DNA from: Gnetum montanum
Taxonomy: Eukaryota; Streptophyta; Gnetopsida; Gnetales; Gnetaceae
Assembly (NCBI GenBank): GCA_015680685.1
Contig: MNCI01017916.1
Coordinates: forward strand, 27,259-91,258
Direction: 5' to 3'
Length of the DNA stretch: 64,000 nt
Shown: piece after piece, positions 44,586-56,387 of the stretch
How positions within the stretch are numbered: the stretch's first letter is position 1
Layout: every line of letters begins with the position of its first letter
Translations under genes and position numbers: made by a program
Notes under the pieces: generated by a model
The model's database searches: none
What the model was told of the DNA's origin: nothing
What the model saw: the letters and a program-made list of their open reading frames with translations, nothing else

Positions 44586-45150
44586 TACTTATTGCTTGTC
44601 AAAAAGTAGTTTGTACTTGATTCAATTCTTTATAATTCTTAACAATTTTGTAGGCTTCATCAACTATTTAAGGATTATGTGCTTCTATCTAGTGATACAA
44701 TTGTTCATGTAGTCCACTGATGAATTTAGAAGCTAATTATCCCTCATCCTAGTGGCTTACATACTAAGAGAGATCACATAATTCCTTGTAATAATCTTCT
44801 ATGGATCTCCTTCCCAATCTTAAGAAATCAAATCTCATCTTACATTCTTTGATGAAAGAATCTAGTACAAATTTTTGTTCAAAATCTTGATAAAAATTAA
44901 TACAATTTGTAATCAAACCTTGAGATCTCAATCCATTTCACCATGTTATTGCAAGTCCTCTTAAATATAAGAAGACAACTTCTAAACATTCTTGGCTTAA
45001 CAAATTCAACATATCAAAGTAGCTTTTCATTATATCAAGTTAATCTTTCACATTGGCATTGGATTAAAGGGCTCCATCATAGTGATTTAATTTTATGTGC
45101 TTGGCATGAACTTATGTTAGTGATTCTCTATGTGCATTATGCCAATTCTT
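44586..45150 (-). pseudogene. gag: G gag capsid domain
   Basis: Minus-strand translation gives LSQECLEVVFLYLRGLAITW, then WNGLRSQGL, INFYQDFEQKFVLDSF, MRFDFLRLGRRSIEDYYKEL and, after stops, residues leading into the zinc knuckle. The pattern Y-L-x-G-x-A-x-x-W-W, F-x-x-x-F, F-x-x-L-x-x-G-x-x-S-I-x-x-Y is the Retrotrans_gag family. The capsid is decayed by several stops. The N-terminal part further upstream is not readable. Confidence 0.75.
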
Positions 45151-47640
45151 GTATCATTCATCTTTGGTTTCTATTCTTTGATCTAAAGAAGGGTTATGAC
45201 ATCCTAGTTTCTAGTAGCTAGGGATTGGTTTCAATGTGAATCTCTAGGGGGAAGATGATCTTAATTTTGATCTCTATAATGTGAGAATTGATCTTGTTGT
45301 TGGTCCCTAGGTTGAACATGGCTGAGATTTCAAGGTTGGGTGAGATGGCCAATTAATTGCTTGATGGAATCTGCAAAGGAATCCATATTTTCTTGCACAT
45401 CCCACCATTTATCCTTTGAACTCTAGGATAGTGTCCTAATTTCTTTGGACATGTTTTACATCTCTATCCCAAACCCCAAATTTGACTAACAAAGCTCTTC
45501 TTCAATACCAATGATCTCATTAATTGATCTTCTAGGGCATTCATCCAATCATTGACTCAAGTCTCCATCACTCTCCAATGTACTCTTTGAGTTCTAAACA
45601 TCAATAAGTTGAGGAAATGAGGCATGTTGGCAATCTTTGGCCTCGGTGGCCCTTTTTATAATTCTTGAGATAGTTAGTTGGTTCTAGAAGAGGTTGAAAT
45701 TATCATGAATCTCTACTTGACTACTAAATCCTAATTTGTTTCAGAACCATAAGTAATGGATTAAAAGGTAATTTTATATTATCCAAAGGCTAGATCTAAC
45801 CATTCCATTGTATCCAAGAGGTTCACCTCTATTGGAATCAGTTTTCATTTGGTTGAAAACAAACTTCAAATTCAAAAGTTATGGTCATTTTAAGTTTGCA
45901 AAAACTTACATGATTTTTGAGACATCTTGAGAGGTTACCCATCCCAATTCTACTATAGAAAAAACATGCTTAATTATGAAATTTTTATCCTCATTGCTAC
46001 CAAGACACCAAATTTTATTTTTAAAAATTATATCCATGCATTCTTAATTTAATTTATTTCTTGATAATAGAAATTTTAAATTTTCCATCAATTGATGGAA
46101 ATTTCAAATTTTTTGTCCATTGACAAAGAATTTTCCTATTTCACAGCAGCTAAAGATGGAGGTAGTAATGGTCATGATGACACACTGTGGTGGCATCCAA
46201 GGCAAAGTAGGCAATGTTAGGAGTAGATCAGTAGCCAGGGAGGAGAGCAATGGATGTGCATTAGAGATAGCAGTTTCTAGGAAGGAGTGTTATATAGCAA
46301 TGTTAGTGAAGGCCTTTATGCGATGGCATCCTTTTCTACAAAAATTTAACTTTAGGTGGAAACGACATGGCTTGTGGCAAGAGAGGCCTATGTAGGGCTA
46401 GAAAGGCCCATGTAGGCTAGCACGACCTCTACATGCCCATGCTACCCTCAAAGGGGTCTATGGAGCCCCAAATAGGGTTTGCATGGCCCCAAAATAGGGC
46501 TTGTGTGCCTAGCCCAGCCTAAGTAGGGCTTGTGCAGCTCATGCTAGGGTCCATTCACCCTTGCAATATCTAGTATGACCCACTCCAAAGGCAGTGTTGC
46601 ATGTAATTTTTGAGGTTTTCAATGCCAAAAGGCATTGAAACGGGCCATTATCAGCATCACCATCGATGCCCTCAAGGTGTTGAAATAAGCCATTATGGAT
46701 GACATTGCTGATGCTCATAGGGCATCAAAACAAACTATTATGGACTGTTTTGTTGGTGTCTATAGACTACCAAAATGGATCATTAGTGTTTGCAGAGTAC
46801 TAGAATGAGCTATTATGGGTGGCACCATCAATGTCCATGGTGCATTGGAATAGGTCATTATCGATAATGTCGTTAGTGTTTATAGAGCACTGAAATAGGT
46901 TGTTATGAAGGCACCATCAAATAGCAATGGTGGTGCTGGTGTGAATAGCATTAGAGTAGTGGATGGTGGTGGAGGGCGATGTGGTAGAGCATGCGATAGG
47001 TGATGGCAAGGTGCATGATAGGTGAGAGTAGGAGGTAATAGAAGCACATGATGAGTGGTAGGGAGGAGTATCACGAGAAGGTCATGATGGGGTAGAGNNN
47101 NNNNNNNNNNNNNNNNNNNNNNNNNNNGGGGGGGGGTGGAGCGATGGGCTGAACTACAAGAGTTAGAGGATGAAGATGGAACAAAGTGTTAGAGAGCATA
47201 GGTCCTTGAACTGAGGGCCTCATGGATAATGTGTCACCATGTAGGGATATGCTTCCTTGTCTATAGGGCTTGTGTAGTCCCTATAGGGTTAGTGTAGCCC
47301 TCATAGGGTTAGCGTAGCCCCTACTAGGCCTACTCACCCCTAATTTTTTAAATAAATAATAAATAATATTGGGATTCGAGGTTGAATGCATAACCTCCCA
47401 ATTTTTCCCTAAATTTTCTTAATAAATAAAAGAAAATTAAAGAACTAAATTTAAAATTTTAAAACTGGATGTAACCTAAGAAACAATGTATCTCCCAAAC
47501 CATAAGTTAGATTTCAATAAATTTAGTACCATTGGAATCGTCTCTGAGAGCACTACACATTTAGCTAGAGATAGGACCATTTTGGTTGACCTATCAATCA
47601 TAAAATCATGAAAAGTGAGCATTAGCTTGATTAAATCATT
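45151..47640 (-). repeat. G leader, homologous to the S leader
   Basis: In minus-strand sense this region matches 56820-58350 of element S in order: the ATGGTTTGGGAGATA block (47500 against 56905), the CTATGCTAGCCCTA / CTACGCTAACCCTA block (47300 against 57107), the CATTATGGATG/CCATAATGG short repeats (46640-46920 against 57620-57900), and the CCATCCCAATTCTACTA block (45930-45955 against 58155-58170). It holds a 30-N gap. No coding domain is recognised, and frames here are short. Confidence 0.65.
47098..47127. other. Assembly gap of 30 N
   Basis: Thirty consecutive Ns, immediately followed by eight or more Gs. Length of missing sequence unknown. Confidence 0.95.
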
Positions 47641-47879
47641 AATCAACTTAAGTTGGTACTTTCTCTTTTTTCCTACTAAGGTTCTTATTATTATTTAATA
47701 AATATAGAAAAAAGAAGTCTTTGCCCATCATAACACAACATCAATAGAGGATTGAAGAAGGATTCTTAAAGGATTGCAAAATTCCTACACATAAAAGATT
47801 CCAATTAACATCATGACCCCAAATCATTAGGCTATTTCTCTAGCTCCTTCCCAAGCCCAAGCTCCTTTAGCTCCTTCAG
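47641..47879. other. Spacer, AT-rich
   Basis: Between the leader repeat and the plus-strand coding-like block. No feature seen. Confidence 0.35.
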
Positions 47880-49985
47880 GTAGCACGAAATTGGTATCCA
47901 TGTTTTTGCATCAAAATAATGTAATTTCTACTACTGATCATGTGTGTAATTTACTTAAGAAAGAGGAGTTCCATTATTTTATGTCTTCACAATCATCTAA
48001 ATTACTTGTCTTCCCTATTTTCAAGGCAAAGTATTGCCAAAGCTTAATAGTTGAATGGTGTAATCAGTATAAGAAAAATGGAAGTTCTACTTCACAATTA
48101 GTTTTTGAAGTACTAATAATTAATCTTACTTGAATTCAGACAATTTTTGATTTTTACTATGAGGATCCTTTAATTCCCTTGGTTTTCTCTCCTAAGTTTA
48201 AATTACTTTGCCAAAACAAATTATCTTATTATGCTCATGATTTTGCTATTTGCAAAAGCCAATTTCTTTATGAATATTTCATTAATGAAATTCACCTTGA
48301 TTTGTACCAATTCATCCATAGTAAGTTCTTATGGAATCAACATCATACTTATGTTAGCATGCATTTTTTATACTTTATGATGCTAAAAATGACAATGTTT
48401 ATGTTTGGTCATTATCGTGTTTTCTACCTTGTACAATGCCATGAATGGAGCGATTGATACCTTACAGAATACCAATAAAACTTATACCATATGTTGCATA
48501 CCCCTAATCATGTGTTTAATCCTATGTTGTAATCCTTCCACAAGACTTTTTAGTCATTACAATCCTTATTTATGTCTTGAATTTCTTGAAGAGGATAGAG
48601 TTATATAAAATGAGATTGAGGATGCAAGGAGGGGCCAAATGATTTTGCAACAGGTCAAAAATCAAGAGGGAAGTAGTGAGGCATATATATATATATATTG
48701 GTTATGTCTTTTTATGTATTAATAGTGGAATGTAGGTTCTAGAATGAGCTAGCTCAAGATGCATAGGTTGAAGGTGCATAAATTGAGGATGTTCAAGGTA
48801 CTTCATTCGTTTAATGTGCTTCATCCTTTGGATGAGTTTTTCCCTGAGAAGAAATCAAACTTACCATCTTAGAGGTATAAATACATATATATAAATAATA
48901 GCCTAGTTTATCATTTTACTTTTATATTTTCTTTTTAAATAAATTTCTTCTTCTTTTTTCTACAAAGGCAATGTACTGGGGAAGGCTCCAATAGCCTAGT
49001 AGTTACAAGATAAAAAAGCAAACAACAAGCAAAACAATAAGATACAAGATAGGATAAGGGAAAGGAACTAGAGGTAAGTTTCAATTATTTTAAGGTTTGA
49101 ATACTTTCCTCTTATTCTTCTTATATTTTGTTGACCTTTTGTGTTGTAGATGTCTCTAAGTCAGAGGTACTTTGTTTGAGAAATGAGGAGAGATGATATT
49201 GTAAGCATAGGTGTTGAAAAAACTTCCACTCCTTCATCTTTCACTCCTCTATCTAGATCACAACATGTGGTATCTACTCATGTGACCCTAATAAAGAATT
49301 CCTTACTACAAGCAGTGTCAACATTAATTGTTGGATCCATTCCAATAACTCCTTTGGTATCTATCTTAGGTTCCTCCTACTCACTTGGAAATATGGTGGA
49401 AGTTGCTAAGGAAGAACTTGTTATTTTTTGGCATTTGGATCAATGGATCACACAAAACATTCCTTCCTCCATTCACAAAGAGATCTTCCATATATAGGAC
49501 TCTTAATCATGTGACTTCAAGAAAGATTAGGAATAGGTATAGATTAGTGCTCCATCATCGTTTCATCCAATTTCTAAAGATTCCCTAGAGGTTGCAAAAA
49601 TTTGGAGAAACTCCTAGGAGAGTTTTAGAATGCGACATATCTTGCTCACCATTTGCTAACTTGTGAGCAATTCCTTCAAGTGAAGACTAATTAGTTGTAG
49701 GTCAGTATTTCTACTCTTCTTTATCTTTCTTCCATTTGATCTTCTTATTCATAATTCATAATTTTAAATCTTGCTTTGTGTATGCAAAGGAAATAAAAAG
49801 AGTGACTAAAAGACATGGCAGATCTATCTTTTCAAATGGATGTGTTGGAGACCCAACTAAATAAGAGTGAGGAGGCAACGACTGCAGAAAAGAGTGCTAG
49901 TAAGTACATGAAGTAATTGTGTGGTGGCTTAGTACAAACAATGGAAAGTGTAATTAAAGATAGTGTTAGATCTTGTTGATGTGTT
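47880..49985 (+). pseudogene. Opposite-strand gene-like block in the G leader, unidentified
   Basis: Plus strand, opposite to G. Consecutive coding-like segments: FLHQNNVISTTDHVCNLLKK and EEFHYFMSSQSSKLLVFPIF (47891-48133); KFKLLCQNKLSYYAHDF and then, after frameshifts, ILCCNPSTRLFSHYNPYLCL (to 48608); VEKTSTPSSFTPLSRSQHV and ELVIFWHLDQWITQNIPSSI (49183-49497); and a coil with FQMDVLETQLNKSEEATTAE (49825-49915). Pyrimidine-rich runs followed by AG and GTAAG-like sites between segments suggest former exons. No family recognised. A short (AT)n run lies at 48682-48700. It could be a captured gene or an accessory gene like that of element I. Confidence 0.4.
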
Positions 49986-50158
49986 CTAGCAAAATGACTG
50001 ACCTCTATTGTGCTTCTTGTATTCCTTATTTTGCATCTTCCTGATTTCTTTATTCCACTTCTTCCTTTATATGTATTCTTGCTTGTATGTACTTTTGTTT
50101 CTTAAAATAATAATAATAAAATAACATTTTTTCCTCTTTGGCTCTTAAATCATGGTTT

Positions 50159-50172
50159 GCTTCGATACCAAA
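50159..50172 (-). promoter_or_regulatory. G primer-binding site, initiator Met tRNA type
   Basis: Minus strand TTTGGTATCGAAGC directly after the 5' LTR end GTCACA. It matches the TGGTATCAGAGC complement of the plant initiator methionine tRNA 3' end at most positions. Confidence 0.7.
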
Positions 50173-50667
50173 TGTGACATCCCATTCTCGGATGTTGTAA
50201 AAACATGATTGTTCATCACTTAATTCATCGCATTCATAAGTAATATAACAAAAATATCATAAAGTAGTTTGAATAATAAATAACTAGTACATTGAATAAG
50301 AAAGAAAATAGAAATAAAAATTTTATTAATAAGATTGGTTTACTATAACACCGTCTAGGTTATCTTCCCATGCCACTTAAGCCTTAGAGGTAATCCGACA
50401 TTGCCACCATGGTTAGGTTGTCCAACTAAAGGGGTGATCAGTTCCTTCTTGTCTAGCTTCATCTGACTCTTGTCACTTTCCATTTTAGGCTCTGCAACTC
50501 CATGCCTAGCACAACCTCTAAACCTAACCTTAAATGGCATAGTTCAAACTCATTCCCAAGGGATACATCAATAATCGTAACTCCCCATAACAAGATATCC
50601 CTTCATTTAAAGGATAATTATATTTTTACAATACATTTCCATCCTTAATAAGGGATGGGATGTTACA
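50173..50667 (-). repeat. Element G 5' LTR
   Basis: 495 bp, starts TGTGACATCCC and ends GATGTTACA on the plus strand. Followed by the TSD copy CCTAG at 50668-50672. Confidence 0.87.
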
Positions 50668-50672
50668 CCTAG

Positions 50673-51631
50673 GCTCTTTGCAAAATTGTCCATATGTATC
50701 ATGTCATTATTCTAGTTTGTCTTAATGAAATTTCATCATAATAGAAGATGCTGCTTAATTTACCATATTTTTGAAAGTGATTTGGACCAATATGAATTTC
50801 TCCTTTAATCCATTCTCATTGTTCAATTTAGCCAAGATTTCTTTGGTCCTTTATTTTCTTCAAAATTAATAACTAAAAAATGGAAAATTATAAATGTTCA
50901 AGTAAAACAAGTAATTCATAGATGTCTTACTTGGCAATAGTGCCATTGATAGGGGCCCTTATGGCTAAGACCATAATAGATCTATTGATAATATTTATAG
51001 CAAACTAATTGTAAACATTGAAGAGGATGACAACATAAGATGAAAAATATACCTTTTTATATTTTTTTATGTATTAAATAAAAATAATATAATACATATA
51101 ATACAAATGAAAAAACTTATGCTACCAATTTTATAATTTCCTTGTATTTTATAGACAAAAAGAATAAAATAATAATTATAACTCATTACAATCCCTTCCA
51201 AGAGAGGTGTAATGTATAGAAAAAAATGAGCATGTCTTCACATCACAATCCTTTGCAAGATATGTGTAACATAAAAATCTAACATACACATAAATCATAT
51301 GATAATCCTTATGTGATAGGTATAACACTAATACATAAAAGTTATAAAATATCCTCAGTTATACACTTAATGAAGTAACATCATTCCTTATAGGTATAAC
51401 CTTCTTGAATAAGGTAGAATCATTGTAAAGCTTCACACAACTACGATAATCTATCTAATAAATTGATTTAACTATAATTTATAAATTTAATAAATAAATT
51501 ATCTTCAATGTTTAATAAAATAAATTTCAAAAATTTTAAAAAATCTAAATGAACTTTATTCAAAGACCATCATTTGGAGTGATAGTAAGGCGATCATTTC
51601 TCAAGTTAAAGACTTGGGTTTAAGCTTGGAC
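50673..51631. repeat. 4.8-kb tandem unit H: spacer of copy 2, part b
   Basis: Resumes the spacer left at 20731 and shows the sequence at the X insertion point undisturbed (AATAGTGCCATTGATAGGGG, about 50936). On the minus strand are the VNxAASSIMM exon (50673-50870) and a possible exon 50931-51015 (RSIMVLAIRAPI) ending in a GTAAG donor at 50926-50930, with an intron of about 55 bp to TTTTTTAG. It is cut by the L1 insertion. ATAACCATTT at 51632-51641 is the left TSD. Confidence 0.75.
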
Positions 51632-51641
51632 ATAACCATTT

Positions 51642-52095
51642 CTGATGGGGCGGACAGCTCCGCGGGCATATCCCTTCATAGACTTACCTGGAGCAATCTC
51701 CGTCTTGGGCAGGCTCGTATCTGTAGTAGGTTAGATAGGTTCTATTTCTCCACCCTTTCCTTCTGGAAAGCCCTCTCCACTACTACGGTTCATCACCATG
51801 CCACCTTATCAGACCATCTTCCTATCTCCATCTCCATCAAGATTCATGGCAGCCCTCACCAGCGAAAATTGCAACTCTTCCAACTACACAACAATTGTTT
51901 TTCCTCTCATGTAGCCCAACTTCTTCTATCCAACCTTTGGAATGCAAAACCTAGGCCCCTAACTCAGGTGGGTTGGATTAACTGGTGGCATCGGGCTTCA
52001 TGTCAAGTACGAAACTTTGCTCGTTCGTATGGTAAGGCAGTAGCTACTCGCACCAGACAAGAATACAACAAAATTCACCTCACTATTTAACATCT
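51642..52095 (+). pseudogene. L1 endonuclease, C-terminal part
   Basis: The frame reads LTWSNLRLGQARICSRLDRF, then the catalytic-site block TLSDHLPISISIKIH (S-D-H-x-P of apurinic-type endonucleases), and a linker with WHRASCQVRNFARSYGKAVA. The first two thirds of the domain are lost by 5' truncation. It would nick target DNA to start reverse transcription. Confidence 0.8.
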
Positions 52096-54925
52096 CACTA
52101 ATAGACTAGATCAAGATCCCTTCAATACTCTGGTTCATGAGGAGCTAGCTAGAGCAAGATTAGCCTTTCAACATTGGGATGTGTACCAAGCACAAAGTGC
52201 TCTAACTAAAAGTCGGCTCACTTGGTTAAATATTCAAGATGAACACTGTAAAGAATTTTTCAAGTATCTCAATTCTGCTTCCCCTTCGCATTCTATAGAC
52301 AAAATCTCTAGCGATGGTACCACAATTACTGACCACAACAGTATCCTCTCCTTTCTCAAGAATCACTATGAAACCCTCTTTGCAGCAACCCCAATGGACA
52401 TCTCTTCATTCAAGGCTACCACCCCCAATTATCCTCACCTTATCAACTCCACTATGCTACAAAGTCTTGATGCTGATATCACTCTGGTGGAGCTATAGGT
52501 GTCCTATTCTAAGTTAAGTCGGGGAAAGGCTCCTGGTTATGATGGTTTCCCTGTAGAATTTTTTCAAAATCATTGGGATTTGGTGGAAAATGATCTTATG
52601 CATGTCATTAACGAGGCTATCTTAACTAGTTCCCTAGGGCCCAATCTAAATCAAGGGGTAATTTGTCTCCTCCCCAATTCTGGGGATCTTGCCAATATCT
52701 CCAATTGGCGTCCCATAACTCTCCTCAATGTAGTGTATAAAATTTGGGCCAAGTGCCTTGCCTTACGATTGAAAAAAATTCTTGGCCAAATCATATCTCC
52801 CCAACAAACAGGTTTTGTTCCTGGTAGATATATTTTAGACAATGTGGTTGCAGCATGGAAAGGCCTCAAGTGGGCCGAGGATGATGGACAAGATATTCTC
52901 CTAGTGAAACTTGATTATTCCAAGGCTTATGACAACATAAAATGGGATTTTATCTTGCAGACCATGACCAAACTTGATTTTGGTCCTAAGTTCTTGCATA
53001 TGGTGAAATGCTTATTCTCAGATGCTACTGCAAGAATTGCCACTAGCTCTGGCATTACCTCTCCCTTTCCAATACATAGGTCAGTGCGACAAGGTTGTCC
53101 CCTTGCCCCCTATCTCTTTATCATCGCTGCAGACTTTCTTTGTCATCAGATTAATGTGGACATTCAAAAGAAAGTTCTCACTGGGGTGTGCCTATCTTCC
53201 TCTCAACAACAACTCCTCAATATGCACTTTGCCGATGGCTCTTTCTTTCTAGTTCAAAACACAGCTGCCAATTTGCACCACCTCTTATCAAGGGTGGAGC
53301 AATATTGTACACTCTCAGGTTCCACTATAAATTGGAATAAATCCTCTGTTTATAGCTTTTCGGGCAATTACAACCATGTGACCAACTATAATTGGAAGCA
53401 GCTCCAAGATCAAGACATCGTTAAGATTCTAGGGATCCCTTTTCGTTTTAGAGGTTCAACATCTATTCTCTGGGAGCAGGTTATTCTTCGGATTCAAAAG
53501 AAACTTGATAAATGGAAGACTAAACCCCTCACACTTGCAGGTAAATACCTGTTTTGTAAGTCCATATGTGCGTCCACCCATGTGTATTACTCTTCGTGTT
53601 GGGCCCCCTCCCAAGCTACCTACTTGAAGCTTGACCAGCTATTTCTTGACTTTATGTGGTCCTCAAAAGACTCTCAGAAAGGATTTCATCGAGTTGCCTA
53701 GAATATTGTTACTCTCCCCAAGAATAAAGGTGGCTTGGGTCTTTTGAATTCCTATAAGCAGGGAATTACCCTGGTTGCTAAGTGGTTGGTTCAACATTTA
53801 GATGCCTCAGACATCATTAGGACCCTTCTTCAATTACGGCTTCATCAAGCATGTCCTAAAAACAAACCCTTTTGGAAAGGCATCCATTTTGTCAATTGGA
53901 TCTTTTCTCCTCACACTATCATTCTTCCAAGTTCTCATGTTTTCAAAAGCATCTGGAGGGCCTGGCAAATTCTACACAGTTACATTGACTGGACTAACGT
54001 TAAGATCAACCCTACTCTCCTCTCTAGATTGTGTCCATGGTGGTTACCTCTATCACCCGCTCCCCTTGCCATCACAAAGGCTAAGGTGGCTATCTCGTGG
54101 TTTTGGAAAGGTGTCATATCCTTGAATTGTCTTAGGCTAGCTAGTCATTGGATTTCGGGGGTCGAGTTTAGCAATTTGTATGGGGAGTCAGCTGCAATGA
54201 ACCATTGCCTAGTCTAGATCTACTCCTTTCTCCACGGTCATTGGCACATTGATGTTACAGTGCAAATCCCTTTTCAAGGACTTCAATGGCTTAATGGGAT
54301 TAAACTCTTACCCTATCAGCCATCTATCCCCTTTCACCTTATGCACGACTCATCCGAGGTCATTCAACGCTGCAATAAGCATTGGCACAAACATGAGTCA
54401 GGTTCATTCTGGATCCCTCTCTTCCAAAATATTTGGAATCTTCTGACCCTCCCCAAATCAAGCAATTCCTCTAGTGTCTCCTTCACCATGGTCTACCTAT
54501 TGGTAAATGGTTAGAATATCTAGGAATTCCCAATCCCAATTGCCCTCTCTGTGGTGGAAAAGATGACTTTGTCCATGTGTTTTGGCATTGTCCCTTTGCT
54601 CAGCATGTGTGGAAGTGGGCTTCCATAGTTTTTCTTTCATACCAGCTATCTCAAGAGGATGTCATATTTGGCTTTTTAAACATTACTTCTGCTAATCTCA
54701 AGTTTCTATGGAAAGTTATTGGGCCTACTATTTTATGTAATATTTGGAAGCAAAGATGCAATGTTATATTTCAAAGAACATATTACTCTAAAAAATGTTT
54801 GCTCACCAGGTTGGAAAAGTTGCAGATCTTTCGCCTCATTCATTTCCAACTCACATCTCAAGCATCCAAGTTCAATCTGGATAGACATCAGTTAGTTCAT
54901 CTCATGCAGTTGTGGGAATGACTTG
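52096..54925 (+). pseudogene. L1 reverse transcriptase and zinc-knuckle C-terminus
   Basis: Open over 400 codons at 52499-53701: GKAPGYDGFPVEFFQNHWDL, ISNWRPITLLNVVYKIWAK, PQQTGFVPGRYILDNV, LDYSKAYDNIKWDF, VRQGCPLAPYLFIIAADFLC and NMHFADGSFF. The active site, normally F-A-D-D, is F-A-D-G (second Asp codon GAT replaced by GGC at 53237-53239). The next stop (TAG, 53699) stands where the family has Trp before NIVTLPKNKGGLGLLN. Later segments (53735-54217, 54260-54514, 54577-54921) carry the C-terminal domain, with CPLCGGKDDFVHVFWHCPFA forming the C-x2-C-x-H-x-C knuckle near 54541-54600. Dead by the active-site change, two frameshifts and stops. Confidence 0.87.
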
Positions 54926-55360
54926 TGCATTCCAGTAACACTTATCATCAGTAATCTCTGCAAGGATGCTTTCCGTGTCTTTTGTCAGAGAACCGTGGGA
55001 AAGACTTGTGCATTCCAGTAACACTCATAATCAGTAATCTCTACAGGGAAGCTTCCCCTCTCTGTTGAGTGGAGTCATCATTGGAACTCTCTCTATCATT
55101 AATTGAGAGTTGTTTGCCTCATCTAATTCTATTTCATTCTATCTAGTAATGAGTCTGTATGTGTGGACATTTGATAGTGCCCCAATTCGATTTTCCTCCT
55201 TTAATAATCGTTTATTTATAAGGTTGTTCTTGAGTCTCATTCACAGTGCTCCCAGCTTTTCCTTCCCCTCAAACCTATGACTTATTTAGGTTACTATAAT
55301 CGATACACTTTTAATATCAATAGAACTTCTTTTCGGGGTCCGACAACCCCCCGCCCCCCC
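54916..55360 (+). repeat. L1 3' UTR with 83-bp direct duplication
   Basis: GACTTGTGCATTCCAGTAAC starts at 54920 and again at 55003, and about 50 bp are shared. After this the sequence shows no frame. It ends in the C-rich tail. Confidence 0.7.
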
Positions 55361-55370
55361 ATAACCATTT

Positions 55371-55803
55371 GAAGAGATTTGGGTTTCACTCATCTACCAA
55401 CCCTCTTAGGACATTACTTTGTGGGATGAGCACTGTGGCTCCATGTGATGATATTTATTTAAATAAGATTTATTTATAGCATAAAAAATTGACTTTGCAT
55501 AAAAAAAAATATTTCCAAGTTACAAAAACATATAACACTCAAATTGAATCTTGCTACATCAAGAAATGATGAATCAAAAATTACAAAGGAAAATAAATGA
55601 TACACTTACCTAAAGAACAAGAGAAACTCTCACCATACAATATAAAATACAAATTATTAAAATAAGTATCCTTTGAGTTCTTTTCTTTTCATATTTATAA
55701 TTTTCAAGTTTGTCATAAAGGTAGTAAGGTAGCATACCATGTAAGGTAGTACACTAGGTGAGGTACTGCACCATCTAAAATAGCACCAATAATATATCAT
55801 GAT
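55371..55803. repeat. 4.8-kb tandem unit H: spacer of copy 2, part c
   Basis: Matches 16975-17390 (GGATGAGCACTGTGGCT block, GGTAGTACACTAGGTGAGGTA block). It is cut by element S. ATGAT at 55799-55803 is the left TSD copy. Confidence 0.8.
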
Positions 55804-56373
55804 TGTCACATACCCGTTCCCAAGTGATGCATAATAAATATGGTGCATATTCATAAAAAGTATTATTATTATTGTAACAAAACCCCCGAAAGGGTAGTTG
55901 GAATTGAGACCCAAAATAGTACTTTGTAGTAATGGACGTGTCTCTAGAGGTAACCTTTGGGGGTTTGATCTAAGGCATTTATACCTAGGCTTAGAGGTCA
56001 TGGTAGGCATGGAGTGGCAAAGCCAATATAGACAAGTCACGGGAGTCAGGTGAAGTGGGACAAGAAGTGGATTGGCCATCCCTTCTAGCCAATTATAGGA
56101 TTAATTGTGGCAGTGGTGCTAGATTACCTCTAAGGGATAGATACCAAAGGAAGAAAACCCCAAGGAATACTCTCAGAGCATGATCTAGATACCCTATCTC
56201 ATATTAATAAAGCATTCTTTTCTTTCTCTTTCTGCATTTTTCTTGTTATTTCCTTTACTGATAATGTTGAATGTTACATATATTTGGCATTTGGTATACT
56301 GTCTTCTTATGCATAATGTCTAATATAATGTATATGTTATGTTTTCCATGACATCCAAGAATGGGATGTCACA
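55804..56373 (+). repeat. Element S 5' LTR
   Basis: 570 bp. Its last about 330 bp match 59917-60260 (GGGATAGATACCAAAGGAAG, AATAAAGCATTCTTTT, CTGTCTTCTTATGCATA). It has an AATAAAG poly(A) signal candidate at about 56206. Confidence 0.85.
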
Positions 56374-56387
56374 ATTGGTATCAGAGA
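56374..56387 (+). promoter_or_regulatory. S primer-binding site, initiator Met tRNA type
   Basis: ATTGGTATCAGAGA directly follows the LTR. TGGTATCAGAG is the exact complement of the plant initiator methionine tRNA end. Confidence 0.82.

Larger units (their letters stand above)
20732..50667 (-). mobile_element. Element G: Ty3/gypsy LTR retrotransposon, carrying nested element I
   Basis: LTRs at 20732-21225 (3') and 50173-50667 (5'), with identical 5-bp duplications CCTAG at 20727-20731 and 50668-50672. In sense orientation the LTR runs from TGTAACATCCC (5' copy) or TGTAATGTC (3' copy) to GGGATGTCACA. The primer site TTTGGTATCGAAGC follows the 5' LTR, and the tract AAGGGGGTAGAT precedes the 3' LTR. 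The own sequence is about 10.3 kb after removing I. The order is 5' LTR, a long leader with an opposite-strand gene-like block, gag, zinc knuckle, PR, [I inserted], RT, RNase H, integrase with chromodomain-like end, 3' LTR. All genes are broken. Confidence 0.88.
51642..55360 (+). mobile_element. L1-type LINE, 5'-truncated, with C-rich 3' end
   Basis: Bounded by the perfect 10-bp duplication ATAACCATTT (51632-51641 and 55361-55370). It starts inside the endonuclease domain and contains RT and the zinc-knuckle C-terminus. The 3' end is TTTCGGGGTCCGACAACCCC followed by CCGCCCCCCC, not poly(A). 3719 bp long. Compared with the surrounding H DNA it is richer in GC and better preserved, so it is probably a later insertion. 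Confidence 0.87.

Noticed and set aside
48682-48700. (AT)n run as a regulatory feature
   Set aside because: A simple microsatellite in an AT-rich region; nothing ties it to a promoter.
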